Part shown: one piece after another, positions 5,866 through 6,136 of the stretch
Layout: every line of letters starts with the position of its first letter
Numbering within the stretch: the stretch's first letter is position 1
Origin: an uncultured Bacteroidales bacterium
GTDB lineage: Bacteria > Bacteroidota > Bacteroidia > Bacteroidales > F082
Direction: 5' to 3'
Assembly: GCA_937884015.1 (NCBI GenBank)
Contig: CALGBV010000164.1
Location: 1 to 6,136, forward strand
Length of the DNA stretch: 6,136 nucleotides
The notes under the pieces: generated by a model
The model's input: the letters and a program-made list of their open reading frames with translations, nothing else
What the model was told of the DNA's origin: nothing
Database searches by the model: none
Made by a program: the position numbers and the translations under genes

Positions 5866-5906
5866 TATGAAAAAAGCGCAGACACCAAATCATGGCTCTG
5901 CGCTTT
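5866..5906 (-). terminator. Intrinsic terminator of efp
   Basis: AAAGCGCAGA (5873-5882) and TCTGCGCTTT (5897-5906) are perfect 10-bp arms; inside the 14-nt loop CCA and TGG can add three more pairs. On the minus strand a short T-run follows the hairpin (complement of the A-run ending at 5875). It ends efp 21 bases past its stop and separates it from lpxD. Confidence 0.85.
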
Positions 5907-5926
5907 CTTGTATCATTTGGAAAGCA

Positions 5927-6136
5927 TTAAGCTTTAACGCGTTCGCAGTATTCACCGGTACGGGTGTCAACTCTGACCATATCGTCATTGTTGATGAACA
6001 ACGGCACCTTAATGACTGCGCCAGTTTCAACGGTAGCTTCCTTCATGGCGTTGGTGGCGGTATTGCCCTTTTCGCCAGGTTCAGTGTAAGTCACTTGAAG
6101 GACAGTCTTCACAGGCATTTCTGCGTAAAGAATGGT
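5927..6136 (-). CDS. efp: Elongation factor P, C-terminal part (5' end beyond window)
   Basis: The frame is open to the window edge and gives the last 69 residues of elongation factor P, the factor that relieves ribosomes stalled at polyproline stretches. The visible part is the C-terminal OB-fold (domain III), with TYTEPGEKGNTA, ATVETGAVIKVPLFIN and the highly conserved VDTRTGEY near the end. The Met at 6116-6118 is internal, since the frame continues upstream as TILYAE before it. Domain I, which carries the residue that is modified in some bacteria, lies outside the window. It is followed by its own terminator, so it is probably not cotranscribed with lpxD by default. The efp-lpxD order on the same strand fits Bacteroidota gene order as I remember it. 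Confidence 0.93.
   Translation of the reverse strand, partial: TILYAEMPVKTVLQVTYTEPGEKGNTATNAMKEATVETGAVIKVPLFINNDDMVRVDTRTGEYCERVKA

Overview
The window reads as a Bacteroidota (Bacteroidales/Prevotella-like) chromosome segment. The evidence is a second-type LpxD next to efp, an OmpA-family porin with a Bacteroidota-style barrel and coiled coil, and exact matches to the Bacteroidota -7 promoter box (TAnnTTTG) ahead of yciO, the tRNA and the OmpA gene. Protein starts are not preceded by clear Shine-Dalgarno sequences. One block, about 741-1505, does not belong to this picture. It is strongly AT-rich and encodes two Ig-like repeats followed by a pseudomurein-binding-type repeat, the architecture of surface adhesins of gut methanogens (Methanosphaera/Methanobrevibacter).

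Layout: 3-95 is the C-terminal tail of an unidentified plus-strand gene cut by the window edge. 96-744 has no convincing gene; its second half (413-735) is packed with inverted repeats, the last of which looks like the hairpin end of a mobile element. 745-1569 is the methanogen-like ORF, headless and tailless. A Bacteroidota promoter at 1534-1541 sits inside the end of that ORF and starts the ordinary chromosome again: yciO (1560-2174), then tRNA-Lys(UUU) with its own promoter and terminator (2246-2321). A convergent intergenic gap follows. The rest is on the minus strand. Read in transcription order from the right edge it is efp (C-terminus only), its terminator, lpxD, a secreted alpha/beta hydrolase 3 nt behind lpxD, and an OmpA-family outer-membrane protein with its own promoter and a strong terminator.

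Functionally, the minus-strand genes are mostly envelope genes: lipid A acylation, a secreted esterase-like enzyme, and a peptidoglycan-tethered outer-membrane protein. On the plus strand, a Sua5/YciO-family protein lies beside a tRNA of the class that carries t6A, the modification this protein family helps to make. I see no complete new defence or mobile system. The points most worth checking are the archaeal-type gene fragment (real transfer or chimeric assembly) and the hairpin-rich DNA that borders it.
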